Assembly: GCA_038530285.1 (NCBI GenBank)
Contig: JBCBCY010000017.1
Coordinates: forward strand, 1-64,000
Length of the DNA: 64,000 nt
Origin: JASJAR01 sp038530285
GTDB taxonomy: Bacteria > Pseudomonadota > Alphaproteobacteria > Rhodobacterales > Rhodobacteraceae
Direction of reading: 5' to 3'
Both the position numbers and the translations under genes were made by a program. Under the pieces are notes generated by a model. It worked only from the letters and a program-made list of their open reading frames with translations. It made no database searches and had not been told where the DNA came from. Shown here one piece after another: positions 16,366 through 24,587 of the stretch; the stretch's first letter is position 1, and each line of letters starts with the position of its first letter.

Positions 16366-16760
16366 AGCGGCGGCAATTCCTTTATGGTTTAGCGCGCAGG
16401 ATAACGAGCCAGGTCTCGTCTGCCAACTTCCCCGGTTGATCCATCCACCCAATGGCAGCCATACAAGACGACGAAGTGAAACGAATTAGTTGTTGCAGCA
16501 TCGTCCTCGCGCGCTTCGAAAATGGTCCTGCGAGAGGATCTCAAGGCAAACAGAACACCTAGTGCGCTTAACAAATCCGCGGAAGCTGCCGTTCATGCCG
16601 AGCCCAGCATCGTTGGGTCTGGGCTCTCACCGGTCCTCCGACGCTTTCGGTAGGACTTGTTCGCCCCTGAAAGCTCCTGAGGTCGGCTTGGCGGACGAAG
16701 CGGACATCGGCCTGAAAAGCACCAGTGTCCACTTCGGGTTAGTCCAATTCCTAACCAAGT
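16366..16760. other. Gene-free spacer of about 395 bp
   Basis: No coding frame worth calling. It includes the upstream region of the exonuclease gene and one diverged copy of the dispersed repeat (about 16600-16690). Confidence 0.45.
16600..16690 (+). repeat. Dispersed intergenic repeat, copy 4 (diverged)
   Basis: CCCAGCAT, then CTGGGCTCTCACCGGTCCTC and CGACGCTTTCGGTAGGAC with TTGTTCG correspond position by position to the core of the other copies, with more changes. Same orientation. Confidence 0.6.
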
Positions 16761-17417
16761 TCAGAATTGAAGGCCGAGAAAAATGACGGCCAATGGTACT
16801 GGTGAGACAGCAAGAATGACCGTTAGGAACGTTGAAATTGGTGTGAATATTCCGCTCAACCCCGCGATGATCATGATGCCACCGCCGCCACCGATAATGG
16901 AGTTACCCGGCGTGTTCACTGCGACCGCTATCGCCAAATATCGATATCGCAGGGCAAGGCGAACAACCCGTCTTGACTGTCCTTCAAGCAGCGTCGCGAC
17001 ACGCTCATTCTTTGACAAAGGTGCGGCTCGGGCCACCAAGCTCGCCGCACGTCGCAGCCCCAAAACCCACAATACACGCTCCAACGCAGCGATTGGCAGA
17101 AACCGTCCGATTGTAAAGGCCAGCATCATGGCGGCAACCGTACAGACATAGACCAGTGGCGCAATTGCCGCGCCGAAAGCTGCGAGCAGAGCAATGCCGA
17201 TTTCTGCTCCCGGCACAAACGGGATTGCAAGAAGCACGACATAAGCCACGGCACCGATCATGATGGCCTTGTGGACCTGTTGTTCATTGTCGGGCCGGAT
17301 CTGCAGGTCCAGCGCATCACGGATCATGTGCACGCCCCATGTGGCCAGCACGATGAACCCAATCAGGATACCAATCTTAAGAATCAGGCCTCCCAGACTT
17401 AATCCTTGAGGCTTCAT
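16761..17417 (-). CDS. VTT/DedA-like integral membrane protein
   Basis: 218 residues from the ATG at 17415-17417, nine bases after the stop of the upstream secreted-protein gene. Hydrophobic segments lie at about 9-32, 52-75, 80-110 and towards the C-terminus. The order FVPGAEIGIALLAAFGAAIA, then MLAFTIGRFLP and a glycine-rich loop GNSIIGGGGGIMIIAGL, is the layout of SNARE-associated/VTT membrane proteins (TVP38, DedA groups), which carry FxPG and GR motifs. These proteins act in lipid scrambling or membrane homeostasis in other organisms. Assignment is by pattern, and the specific function is open. Confidence 0.65.
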   Translation of the reverse strand: MKPQGLSLGGLILKIGILIGFIVLATWGVHMIRDALDLQIRPDNEQQVHKAIMIGAVAYVVLLAIPFVPGAEIGIALLAAFGAAIAPLVYVCTVAAMMLAFTIGRFLPIAALERVLWVLGLRRAASLVARAAPLSKNERVATLLEGQSRRVVRLALRYRYLAIAVAVNTPGNSIIGGGGGIMIIAGLSGIFTPISTFLTVILAVSPVPLAVIFLGLQF

Positions 17418-17425
17418 AGGAGCGC

Positions 17426-17902
17426 TCAGCCGGATACCGCCTCTGGCAAGATTGCCACCCCAGCACCCCTGACGTGAATTTGGTTCGTCCAGTACCAACG
17501 CCGCGTCGTCCAAGTCAGGTCAATCGCCAATTCGTCCCCTTCAAGCGTGCCGTACCAAACCACAGTGTGCGGGGCATCGGGGCAAAGCGCCGTGGCGGTA
17601 AAGTGAATCACCCCGTCGATTTCCTTGGTCAAGTATTCGGACCAGCTAAAATTGCAGTATTGTTCGCAATCAACAGATTGGAACGTGCCTTCGCGAAAAA
17701 TGATTTCGTCTTCCAACTCTGCACTACTCGCGAGGTCTGTTCCCGATACGCTGAACGAAATCCCATCCAACGCGCCTGACGCCGTCCAATCGCCTTCCGG
17801 CACCGCGAGGTCGGGAATGTCTTCATTCATCACTGTCAGCGTTGCGGCACCGGTGCCAAAGGTTGCAGCTGCAATTGCAGCAATTTGCAAAATCTGAGGC
17901 AT
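17426..17902 (-). CDS. Secreted protein of unknown function
   Basis: 158 residues. Residues 1-20 (MPQILQIAAIAAATFGTGAA) look like a signal peptide. The mature part has a pair of cysteines (DCEQYCNF) plus a third in ALCPDAPHTV, and ends in a strand-rich region WYGTLEGDELAIDLTWTTRR that resembles a small beta-sandwich with a ligand pocket. It is transcribed just ahead of the VTT-like membrane protein with an eight-base gap, so the two are probably made together. I recognise no family. Confidence 0.65.
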   Translation of the reverse strand: MPQILQIAAIAAATFGTGAATLTVMNEDIPDLAVPEGDWTASGALDGISFSVSGTDLASSAELEDEIIFREGTFQSVDCEQYCNFSWSEYLTKEIDGVIHFTATALCPDAPHTVVWYGTLEGDELAIDLTWTTRRWYWTNQIHVRGAGVAILPEAVSG

Positions 17903-18187
17903 GAACGGCTCCCTCCCTAAAAAATTCAGTCTGACTGGTACCCGTTATGGCTCAAATGCCTGTGCAGGCAAGACAAATAAAAAGGCTGGGGCTTGCATCG
18001 GTAGAATGCAGGACCTTCTACAAAGGCGATAGTTTCGTCCGGCCCATAGAAATGAGCATTCGCTACATCTTGGACCCCGAAACGAGGCGTTCGCTGCGAC
18101 ACAGAAAATCGACACTTTGGGCTCAAGCCCACCCTTCGCTGCACAAAGCAAACACCGCGGCTCGTCGCACCTTCCGCGCAATCCGCC

Positions 18188-19654
18188 TCACGCCCTCAAA
18201 ACCGCTTCGGCCTCAATCTCTACCCGGTAGCCACCGATCAGGCCCGCCACCACCACCAGCGTATTGGCCGGTTTGACCGCACCGAACACCCGCCCATGGG
18301 CGCGGCTGATTGCTTCGACGTCGGCCTCATCGGTGATGTAGATCCGCGTGCGCACGACGTCTTCGGCGCCTGCCCCAAGGGTCGACAGGGCCGCCAATAT
18401 CTTGTCGATGACGTAAGTTGTCTGGGCGCCTGCATCGTCGGGGGCCACGACCCGGTCCGCCCCCGCCGTCGCGGTGGTGCCTGACACCAGCACCCGGTCG
18501 CCGATCCGCTGGGCGCGCGCGTAGCCTGCGATGTCTTCCCACTGCGACCCGCTTAAAACGCGGGTGCCGCCCGCCCGGTGCGGGGCCGGTTCCGCCTGAT
18601 GCAACAGGGGCATCGCATCCAGATGATGGCTCAGATCGCCCGAGGCTGTCAGGAAAGGCGGCTTGCGGTATTCATCACCGCAATCGCCCGGCACCTCGGT
18701 CGTAGCGGCAAAGGCCGCGTTCAAAGCCGCATGATCCGCCTCATCCAGCGCAAATCCGAAAAGCGCCAGATTGTCGCCTGCATGCATCCGCTCGCCCAAC
18801 CGCGCGCCGACGATCACACCGGCCACCGACGGGTGATCCAAGACCCAGCGGGTCGCCACATTGGCAATCGACACCCCGTGCTTTTCCGCAATCACCGCCG
18901 CCGCGCGCAAAATGCCCTGAAACGCGTCCCAACCGCCTGCAGTTTCAATAAACCGGCGGTATTTCATCTTCGACCAATCCGCGATCTCTGCCGGATCGGG
19001 CTGGCCCAACCAACGCTCGGATAAAAACCCGCCACACAGGGTGCCATAGGCCAAAAGCCGCGCCCCTGTCTGGGCGCACAGCGCCGACAATGCCCCTGCA
19101 GCGCGCCGATCAACCAAAGAGAACGACACCTGATTGGTCAGCACCGGCACGCCGTCAGCCAAGGCGACCTGCAGATGGGCGGCATCGAAATTGGTCACCC
19201 CGATTTCGCCAATCAGGCCTTCGGCACGCAGAGCGGTCATCTCATGCAGGGCATCAAGCCAGGCGGGATGCTCAAAACTCCACCAATGAAACTGCAACAG
19301 ATCGACGCGGTCCACGCCAAGCCGGTCCAGCCTTTCGTGCACCCCCGCGCGCACGATATCGCGCGTCATCGGCCCCGGCGCGGGGCACCATTTGGTAAAG
19401 GCCAGCGGGCGCGGCGACAGACCCTGGCTCAGAAGCCGCCCGGCGATGATCTCGGACGTGCCGTAGTGATCCGCCATATCGAAGGTATCAAAACCCTGGG
19501 CGGCATAATCGGCCAGCCAGCCCGCCCCGGTCTCAGGATCGATCAGCGCACCGTCCTTTTCGATATCCGCGACCTGCCACAGGCCGGTGACGACCCGCGA
19601 CATGTCAATCCCGTCAGACAGGCGTATCCGCTCGGGGCGGTCCGCATTTGCCAC
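18188..19654 (-). CDS. Aldo-keto reductase fused to a C-terminal RidA (YjgF/Rid) domain
   Basis: 488 residues, GTG start with GGAGGG eight bases upstream. Residues 1-330 are an aldo-keto reductase barrel with the whole catalytic tetrad: D59 and Y64 in FDMADHYG, K88 in AFTKW, H123 in LLQFHWW. The cofactor-site end VIVGARLGER is kept. Residues about 365-488 form a complete RidA domain; R437 in VVRTRIYITD corresponds to the carboxylate-binding arginine of enamine/imine deaminases, followed by VEIEAEAV at the end. Separate RidA proteins hydrolyse reactive enamines from amino-acid metabolism. The fusion suggests that reduction and imine clearance act on one pathway. Divergent from a paralogous reductase and its transporter genes, which share 118 bp of upstream DNA. 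Confidence 0.9.
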   Translation of the reverse strand: MANADRPERIRLSDGIDMSRVVTGLWQVADIEKDGALIDPETGAGWLADYAAQGFDTFDMADHYGTSEIIAGRLLSQGLSPRPLAFTKWCPAPGPMTRDIVRAGVHERLDRLGVDRVDLLQFHWWSFEHPAWLDALHEMTALRAEGLIGEIGVTNFDAAHLQVALADGVPVLTNQVSFSLVDRRAAGALSALCAQTGARLLAYGTLCGGFLSERWLGQPDPAEIADWSKMKYRRFIETAGGWDAFQGILRAAAVIAEKHGVSIANVATRWVLDHPSVAGVIVGARLGERMHAGDNLALFGFALDEADHAALNAAFAATTEVPGDCGDEYRKPPFLTASGDLSHHLDAMPLLHQAEPAPHRAGGTRVLSGSQWEDIAGYARAQRIGDRVLVSGTTATAGADRVVAPDDAGAQTTYVIDKILAALSTLGAGAEDVVRTRIYITDEADVEAISRAHGRVFGAVKPANTLVVVAGLIGGYRVEIEAEAVLRA

Positions 19655-19772
19655 TGCCGCAGCCCTCCAATTGCGCGGGCAGGCGCAGTTCCCCCTTGAG
19701 GGCCGCCCGGCTTCCGCTAACCTGCCAAAGGTAGGACAGGGGCGAACCCCGCGTCCAGCACTTGGGGGTGGT

Positions 19773-20147
19773 ATGGGTCAAAACGACGAGGCGGGCGAAT
19801 TCTGGCTTTACGATCTGACGGTTGAGACCGTGCTGGATGGCCGCACACCCGTCTGCCGCCATATCGAAGGCGAAGGCTTCCGGGTCGAAGGCGAAGCCCT
19901 GGTGTTTGACGAAGGCGCGCGCGTGTCGATGTATGCGCTGGCCGCCCTTCTGCCGCTTCTGCCCGCCAAACAGCGCCCGACCGACCCCGCCGACTGGATG
20001 AGCACGGACGCCGAGGTCGCCTGCCCCGATCCCCATTGCGGCGGGCGGTTCCGGATCACCCGGGGGGCCAAACGGCGGTTCACCCATGCGGGCACCACCG
20101 GCCTGCCGGATGCGCGCGGCACGCCCCATTGGCAGGGCGACGAATGA
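19773..20147 (+). CDS. TIGR04076-type small protein
   Basis: 124 residues from the ATG at 19773 (GGGGGTGG just upstream); the longer frame to 19587 runs back into the divergent reductase gene. The start FWLYDLTVETVLDGRTPVCRH, the block YALAALLPLLPAKQRPTDP and the CPDPHCGGRFRITR end correspond to what I recall of the TIGR04076 family: a C-x-H near the front and a CPDP.C near the end, possibly metal- or cluster-binding. No activity is established to my knowledge. It overlaps the next reductase gene by four bases (ATGA), so it belongs to the reductase/transporter operon as its first gene. Confidence 0.75.
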   Translation: MGQNDEAGEFWLYDLTVETVLDGRTPVCRHIEGEGFRVEGEALVFDEGARVSMYALAALLPLLPAKQRPTDPADWMSTDAEVACPDPHCGGRFRITRGAKRRFTHAGTTGLPDARGTPHWQGDE

Positions 20148-21220
20148 GCGTCACCCGCACCACGCTGCGTCCGGGCTATGACATTTCGCGGGTGATCCGG
20201 GGCGGTTGGCAATTGGCCGGCGATCACGGGGCCGTTGACCGGGCCGAGGCCACCCGCGACATGGAAGCCTTTGTCGATGCCGGCATCACCACCTTCGATT
20301 GCGCCGATATCTATGTGGGCGTCGAAGAGATGATCGGCGATTTCATCGGCGATCTGCGCCGCCGCCGGGGGGCCAAAGCCGCGGCCCGCGCGCAAGTCCA
20401 CACCAAGCTGGTGCCCGATCTGGGGCTTTTGGAAAACCTGACGGAACCACAGGTCACCGCGATCATCGACCGATCCCTGAAACGGTTGCAGATCGAGCAG
20501 TTGCACCTGGTGCAATATTACTGGTGGGACGTCACCCTGGGCGATCCGACCGTGGGGATGTCGGCCCTGATGCGCGCCCAAGAGCAGGGCAAGATCGCCC
20601 ATATCGGTGTCACAAATTGGGACATCGCCGAAACCGCGCCCCTGATCGAAGCGGGCGCTGACCTGGTCTCAACCCAGGTACAATATTCGCTTTTGGACCG
20701 ACGGCCCGAACACGGGCTGGCGGCATGGGCCGGGGCCAATGGGATCGGGCTTTTGTGCTACGGCACGCTGGCGGGCGGGTTTCTGACCGACCGCTGGCTG
20801 GGCCAGCCCGATCCGGGGTTTGCCTTTGAAAACCGCAGCCTGGTGAAGTACCGGCTGATCATCGACGAGCTTGGCCCCTGGGAGATATTCCAGACCTTGC
20901 TGGCCGCGCTCAAATCCATCGGTGACAAACACGGCGTGTCCATCGCCTCGGTCGCGACGGCCTGGGTGCTGACCCGCCCCGGCGTGGCCGCGGCCATCGT
21001 CGGTGCACGCTACGCCCGGCACCTGCCCCAGACCTTGCAGGTCTTCGATGTGGCGCTCGACGCGGATGATCTTGCCGCCATCGACGCGGTGCTCAGCGCC
21101 GCCGCCAGCCCGCAAGGGCCTGTCTTCGGGCTGGAACGCGACCGGACCGGGCGCCATGGCCGGATCATGAAATACAACCTCAACACCAAGCCTGACGACA
21201 AGGTCCTGGGGCATGGTTGA
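20144..21220 (+). CDS. Aldo-keto reductase, paralogue of the divergent fusion protein
   Basis: 358 residues. It is closely related to the reductase half of the divergent gene: both contain YGTL.GGFL..RWLGQPDP and KHGVSIA.VAT.WVL..P.VA..IVGAR. D52, Y57 and K88 of the catalytic tetrad are present, but the position of the catalytic histidine is a tyrosine (Y126 in LVQYYWW). So it may have altered chemistry or serve as a partner of the other reductase. It lacks the RidA part, ending after residue 330 in a short Arg/Lys-rich tail. The stop overlaps the ABC ATPase gene by eight bases. Confidence 0.9.
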   Translation: MSVTRTTLRPGYDISRVIRGGWQLAGDHGAVDRAEATRDMEAFVDAGITTFDCADIYVGVEEMIGDFIGDLRRRRGAKAAARAQVHTKLVPDLGLLENLTEPQVTAIIDRSLKRLQIEQLHLVQYYWWDVTLGDPTVGMSALMRAQEQGKIAHIGVTNWDIAETAPLIEAGADLVSTQVQYSLLDRRPEHGLAAWAGANGIGLLCYGTLAGGFLTDRWLGQPDPGFAFENRSLVKYRLIIDELGPWEIFQTLLAALKSIGDKHGVSIASVATAWVLTRPGVAAAIVGARYARHLPQTLQVFDVALDADDLAAIDAVLSAAASPQGPVFGLERDRTGRHGRIMKYNLNTKPDDKVLGHG

Positions 21221-21986
21221 GCCGATCCTGCGCCTTGACGCGGTGTCGCGGTCCTTCGGGTCGCTCAAAGCGGTGAATGCCGTGTCGCTCGACATCCGCG
21301 CCGGTGCCATCACCGGGCTGATCGGCCCAAATGGCGCGGGCAAATCGACCCTGTTCAACCTGTTGACCGGGGCGCTGAAGCCCGACGCGGGGCGTGTCAC
21401 GCTGAAAGGTCGCGACATCACCGGGCTGTCGCCAGACCGGCTGTTCGCCATGGGGCTGGGCCGCACCTTTCAGATCCCGCGGCCCTTTGCGCGCATGTCG
21501 GTTTTGGAAAACGTCATGCTGGCCCCCCTGGCGCAGGTGGGCGAGACCATCACGGGGCCGTTTTTGTCCCGCAAACGCATGCGCGCAGAAGAGGTCCGCA
21601 TCCGCGCCAAGGCGCTTGACGTGCTGGAGTTTGTGACCCTTGGCCCCCTGGCCGATCACCCGGCTGGCAAGATCTCGGGCGGGCAGATGAAATTGCTGGA
21701 ACTCGCCCGCGTGCTGATGGGCGACCCCGCGCTGATCTTGCTGGATGAACCTGCCGCCGGGGTGAACCCGGTCCTGACCCAGACCCTGATCGAGAAGATC
21801 GAAGAGCTGAACCGGCAGGGCACCAGTTTCGTGATCATCGAACACGATATGGATTTCGTGATGCGCCATTGCGACCCCGTGATCGCGCTGGCCGAAGGGG
21901 CGGTTGTGTTTGAAGGCACCGCCCGCGAAGCGATGGCAAACCCGGTGCTTCTGGACGCCTATCTGGGGGCCACGACCGATGGCTGA
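21213..21986 (+). CDS. Branched-chain-amino-acid-type ABC transporter ATP-binding protein (LivG-like)
   Basis: 257 residues. Walker A GPNGAGKST (about 36-44), signature ISGGQMKLLELAR, Walker B LILLDEP and the switch histidine in VIIEHDMDFV are all intact. The C-terminal extension after the switch and the long insertion with RTFQIPRPFARMSVLEN are typical of LivG. It overlaps the genes on both sides by eight bases. Together with the following LivF-like ATPase it drives the LivH/LivM permeases. Confidence 0.93.
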   Translation: MVEPILRLDAVSRSFGSLKAVNAVSLDIRAGAITGLIGPNGAGKSTLFNLLTGALKPDAGRVTLKGRDITGLSPDRLFAMGLGRTFQIPRPFARMSVLENVMLAPLAQVGETITGPFLSRKRMRAEEVRIRAKALDVLEFVTLGPLADHPAGKISGGQMKLLELARVLMGDPALILLDEPAAGVNPVLTQTLIEKIEELNRQGTSFVIIEHDMDFVMRHCDPVIALAEGAVVFEGTAREAMANPVLLDAYLGATTDG

Positions 21987-22710
21987 CCCGGTCTTGAACA
22001 TCAAAAACCTGACTGCGGGCTATGTGCCCGACCTGCCCATTTTGCATGACGTGTCCCTGACCGCGCGGGCGGGACAGATCACGCTGATCATCGGGCCCAA
22101 CGGGGCGGGCAAATCCACCCTGATCAAGGCGGTCGCGGGGCTGTTGCCGGTCACGGCGGGCCGCGTTTTGCACGACGGCACCGACATCACGGGGCTGAAA
22201 CCCGACGCGCTGGCCGCCCATGCGATCGCCTATGTGCCCCAGACCGACAACATCTTTCGCAGCCTCACGATTCGCCAGAACCTCGACCTGGCGATGCGGC
22301 GTGCGAAGGTGGACGCACCCGCCACGCTGGACCGGCTTTATGCGCAATTTCCGGCCCTGGCAGACAAATCCCGCGACAAGGCGGGGTCGCTGTCGGGCGG
22401 GCAACGCCAGTTTCTGGCCGTGGCCATGGCGCTGGCCGCCGCCCCGCGCCTGATCTTGATGGATGAGCCTTCCGCCGGGCTGTCACCCAAGGCCGCGGGT
22501 GAGGTTCTGGCCCACACCCGCGCCCTGACCGAAACCGGTGTGTCGGTGATCCTGGTCGAGCAAAACGTCAACCAAGCCCTGCGCATTGCAGATCATTGCT
22601 ACATCCTGGCCGAGGGGCGCAATCAGGTCGATGGACCCGCTGCTGACCTGATGGCCGATGACGTGGTGGGCCGGATCTATCTGGGCGGTCACCGGGTGCG
22701 CGCGTCATGA
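21979..22710 (+). CDS. Branched-chain-amino-acid-type ABC transporter ATP-binding protein (LivF-like)
   Basis: 243 residues from the ATG at 21979. Walker A GPNGAGKST, signature LSGGQRQFLAVAMAL, Walker B LILMDEP and the ending VEQNVNQALRIADHCYILAEG identify the LivF group. The Q-loop segment YVPQTDNIF is also of that type. It overlaps the LivG-like gene by eight bases and the permease gene by four. Confidence 0.93.
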   Translation: MADPVLNIKNLTAGYVPDLPILHDVSLTARAGQITLIIGPNGAGKSTLIKAVAGLLPVTAGRVLHDGTDITGLKPDALAAHAIAYVPQTDNIFRSLTIRQNLDLAMRRAKVDAPATLDRLYAQFPALADKSRDKAGSLSGGQRQFLAVAMALAAAPRLILMDEPSAGLSPKAAGEVLAHTRALTETGVSVILVEQNVNQALRIADHCYILAEGRNQVDGPAADLMADDVVGRIYLGGHRVRAS

Positions 22711-23621
22711 TCCAGCCGATGTTAGACGGGATCCTCACGGGGTCTTACATCTCGCTGGGGGCCATTGGCCTGACTCTGGTCATGCATATACTGCGGTTTG
22801 CGAATTTTTCCCATGCCGAGCTTTTGTCCCTGGGGGCCTATGTGGCCTTGGTGTTTGACGCGCTCTTTGGCGCGCTGGTGCCAGTTTTTGGGGAAAAACT
22901 GGGCGCCCTGTCGCTGACCGGGGCGCTGCTGGCGGCCACAGTCGTGTCGATGGTGCTGACCGGGCTGTCGGCGCTAGTCATCGACCGGCTGGTCTTCAAA
23001 CGCGTCCGCGAAAAGGGCCAGGAGCTGTCGATGGTCTTTGCCAGCTTCGGCATGGCCCTGGTGATCCGCAACATCATCGGGCTTGTCTTCGGGCTCTCGC
23101 CAGAGCTTTATTCCAAAGACATCGCCTTTGCGGTCGTCCTCAGCCTTGATCCCTTGATCCTGGTGAAACCCGATCAGGTCTTCGTGCTGGTCGCGGCCCT
23201 TGTCCTGATGGGAATTCTGCATCTGGTCTTGTCGCGCACCACCTTCGGCTACGCCCTGCGCGCGGTGGCTGAAAACCCCACACTGGCCCAGGTCAACGGG
23301 GTGAACCTGGCGCGCACGATTATGTGGGTCTGGCTGATCGGCGGGGGGCTGGCGGCCGTCGCGGGCGTATTTTATGGGCTGAGCCACCAGATCATCCCGG
23401 TGATGGGCCGCGATCTGGTCCTGCCGATCTTTGCCGCAACCATCGTCGGCGGCATCGGGTCGGTCTACGGCGCCGTCCTGGGTGGCTTCACCGTCGGGAT
23501 TGCCTCGAACATGGCTGTCTTGATCCTGCCCTCGGGCTATACGCCATCTGTCCCGTTCCTTTTGATCCTGCTGGTGCTGATGCTGCGCCCCAACGGGCTG
23601 TTTGGCGAGGCCCGCGCATGA
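22707..23621 (+). CDS. Branched-chain-amino-acid-type ABC permease (LivH-like)
   Basis: 304 residues, about eight membrane helices. It starts GILTGSYISLGAIGLTLVMH, the usual LivH entry, and has the EAA-like loop GYALRAVAENPTLAQVNGVN (about 190-210). The end MLRPNGLFGEARA is also typical. The start codon lies in an ATGA overlap with the previous gene, and the stop in an ATGA overlap with the next. Confidence 0.92.
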   Translation: MIQPMLDGILTGSYISLGAIGLTLVMHILRFANFSHAELLSLGAYVALVFDALFGALVPVFGEKLGALSLTGALLAATVVSMVLTGLSALVIDRLVFKRVREKGQELSMVFASFGMALVIRNIIGLVFGLSPELYSKDIAFAVVLSLDPLILVKPDQVFVLVAALVLMGILHLVLSRTTFGYALRAVAENPTLAQVNGVNLARTIMWVWLIGGGLAAVAGVFYGLSHQIIPVMGRDLVLPIFAATIVGGIGSVYGAVLGGFTVGIASNMAVLILPSGYTPSVPFLLILLVLMLRPNGLFGEARA

Positions 23622-24586
23622 TCGGTGTGATTTCCTACCTGGTGTTTTTCGCCACCACCGCGTCCATCCTGGCGATCGCGGTCCTGGGGCTGAACCTGCA
23701 ATGGGGGAACACGGGCCTTTTTAACGGCGGGGTGGTGGCGTTCTTCGGGGCAGGGGCCTACGGCACGCTGATCCCGGGCGGCACCCCGCAGGCGGGGCAG
23801 CTGGGCGGGTACGAACTGATCTATCCTCTAGCCCTGATCGGCGGGATGGTCACCGCGGGGCTTTTGGCCTGGATCGTGGGGCTTTTGACCCTACGGCTCA
23901 GGCATGATTATCTCGCCATCGCGACTTTTGGCGTGGCTGTCGCGTTTGAAAACCTGATGCGCAATGCCGAATGGCTGGCCGGCGGCGCCAAAGGCATTCG
24001 CGGATTTGAACGGCCCCTGCGCGCGGCCCTGGGCGATGGGTTCATCTACAACCTGTTGTTCTTCGCGGTGGTGCTGGCGATCCTGATCGCGGTCTATGTC
24101 TTTCTTGAACGCCTCGTCGCCTCACCCTTTGGCCGCTTGCTGCGCGCGATCCGCGAAGATGAAACGGCGGCGAGGTCGCTGGGCAAAAGCCCCACGCGGG
24201 TGCGGCTGACGGCGTTTGTGGCCGGCTCGGTCATCCTGGGGCTGGCTGGCGGGCTCTACGGCACGTTCTATGCGTTTGTCTCGCCGCAAGACGTGCTGCC
24301 CACACTCACCTTCCAGATCTGGGCCATGCTCATCGTCGGCGGGGCCGGCAACAACCGTGGCGCAATTTTCGGCGCCTTCCTCATTTGGGGCGCCTGGACG
24401 GCGTCAGGATGGGCATTATCGCGATTTGCCCCGATAGAAGCCCAACTTTACACCGGTTCCATTCAATTCGTCTTGATTGGGTCGGTAATTGTCACAATGC
24501 TCATGTGGCGTCCGCAGGGACTTCTGCCCGAACGCCTCGTGGTCTCGCAAAGGGGGCAAACCCCGTCCGTCAAACAGGGAGTGTAA
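23618..24586 (+). CDS. Branched-chain-amino-acid-type ABC permease (LivM-like)
   Basis: 322 residues from the ATG at 23618; a much longer open frame from 23324 lies inside the LivH gene and is ignored. The LivM marks are GLNLQWGNTGLFNGGVVAFF at the beginning, LLTLRLRHDYLAIATFGVAV and the loop GRLLRAIREDETAARSLGK. It ends in PQGLLPERL. The binding-protein gene follows two bases after the stop, with AGGGAG as ribosome binding site. Confidence 0.92.
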   Translation: MIGVISYLVFFATTASILAIAVLGLNLQWGNTGLFNGGVVAFFGAGAYGTLIPGGTPQAGQLGGYELIYPLALIGGMVTAGLLAWIVGLLTLRLRHDYLAIATFGVAVAFENLMRNAEWLAGGAKGIRGFERPLRAALGDGFIYNLLFFAVVLAILIAVYVFLERLVASPFGRLLRAIREDETAARSLGKSPTRVRLTAFVAGSVILGLAGGLYGTFYAFVSPQDVLPTLTFQIWAMLIVGGAGNNRGAIFGAFLIWGAWTASGWALSRFAPIEAQLYTGSIQFVLIGSVIVTMLMWRPQGLLPERLVVSQRGQTPSVKQGV

Positions 24587-24587
24587 G

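Noticed and set aside
1..18187. Prophage or integrative element in the accessory first part
   Set aside because: No integrase, transposase, phage structural gene or tRNA-based attachment site was found; only dispersed repeats.
19614..22004. Minus-strand frames of 171 to 274 residues opposite the reductase and ATPase genes
   Set aside because: They overlap well-defined enzymes with catalytic motifs and have no ribosome binding site or domain.
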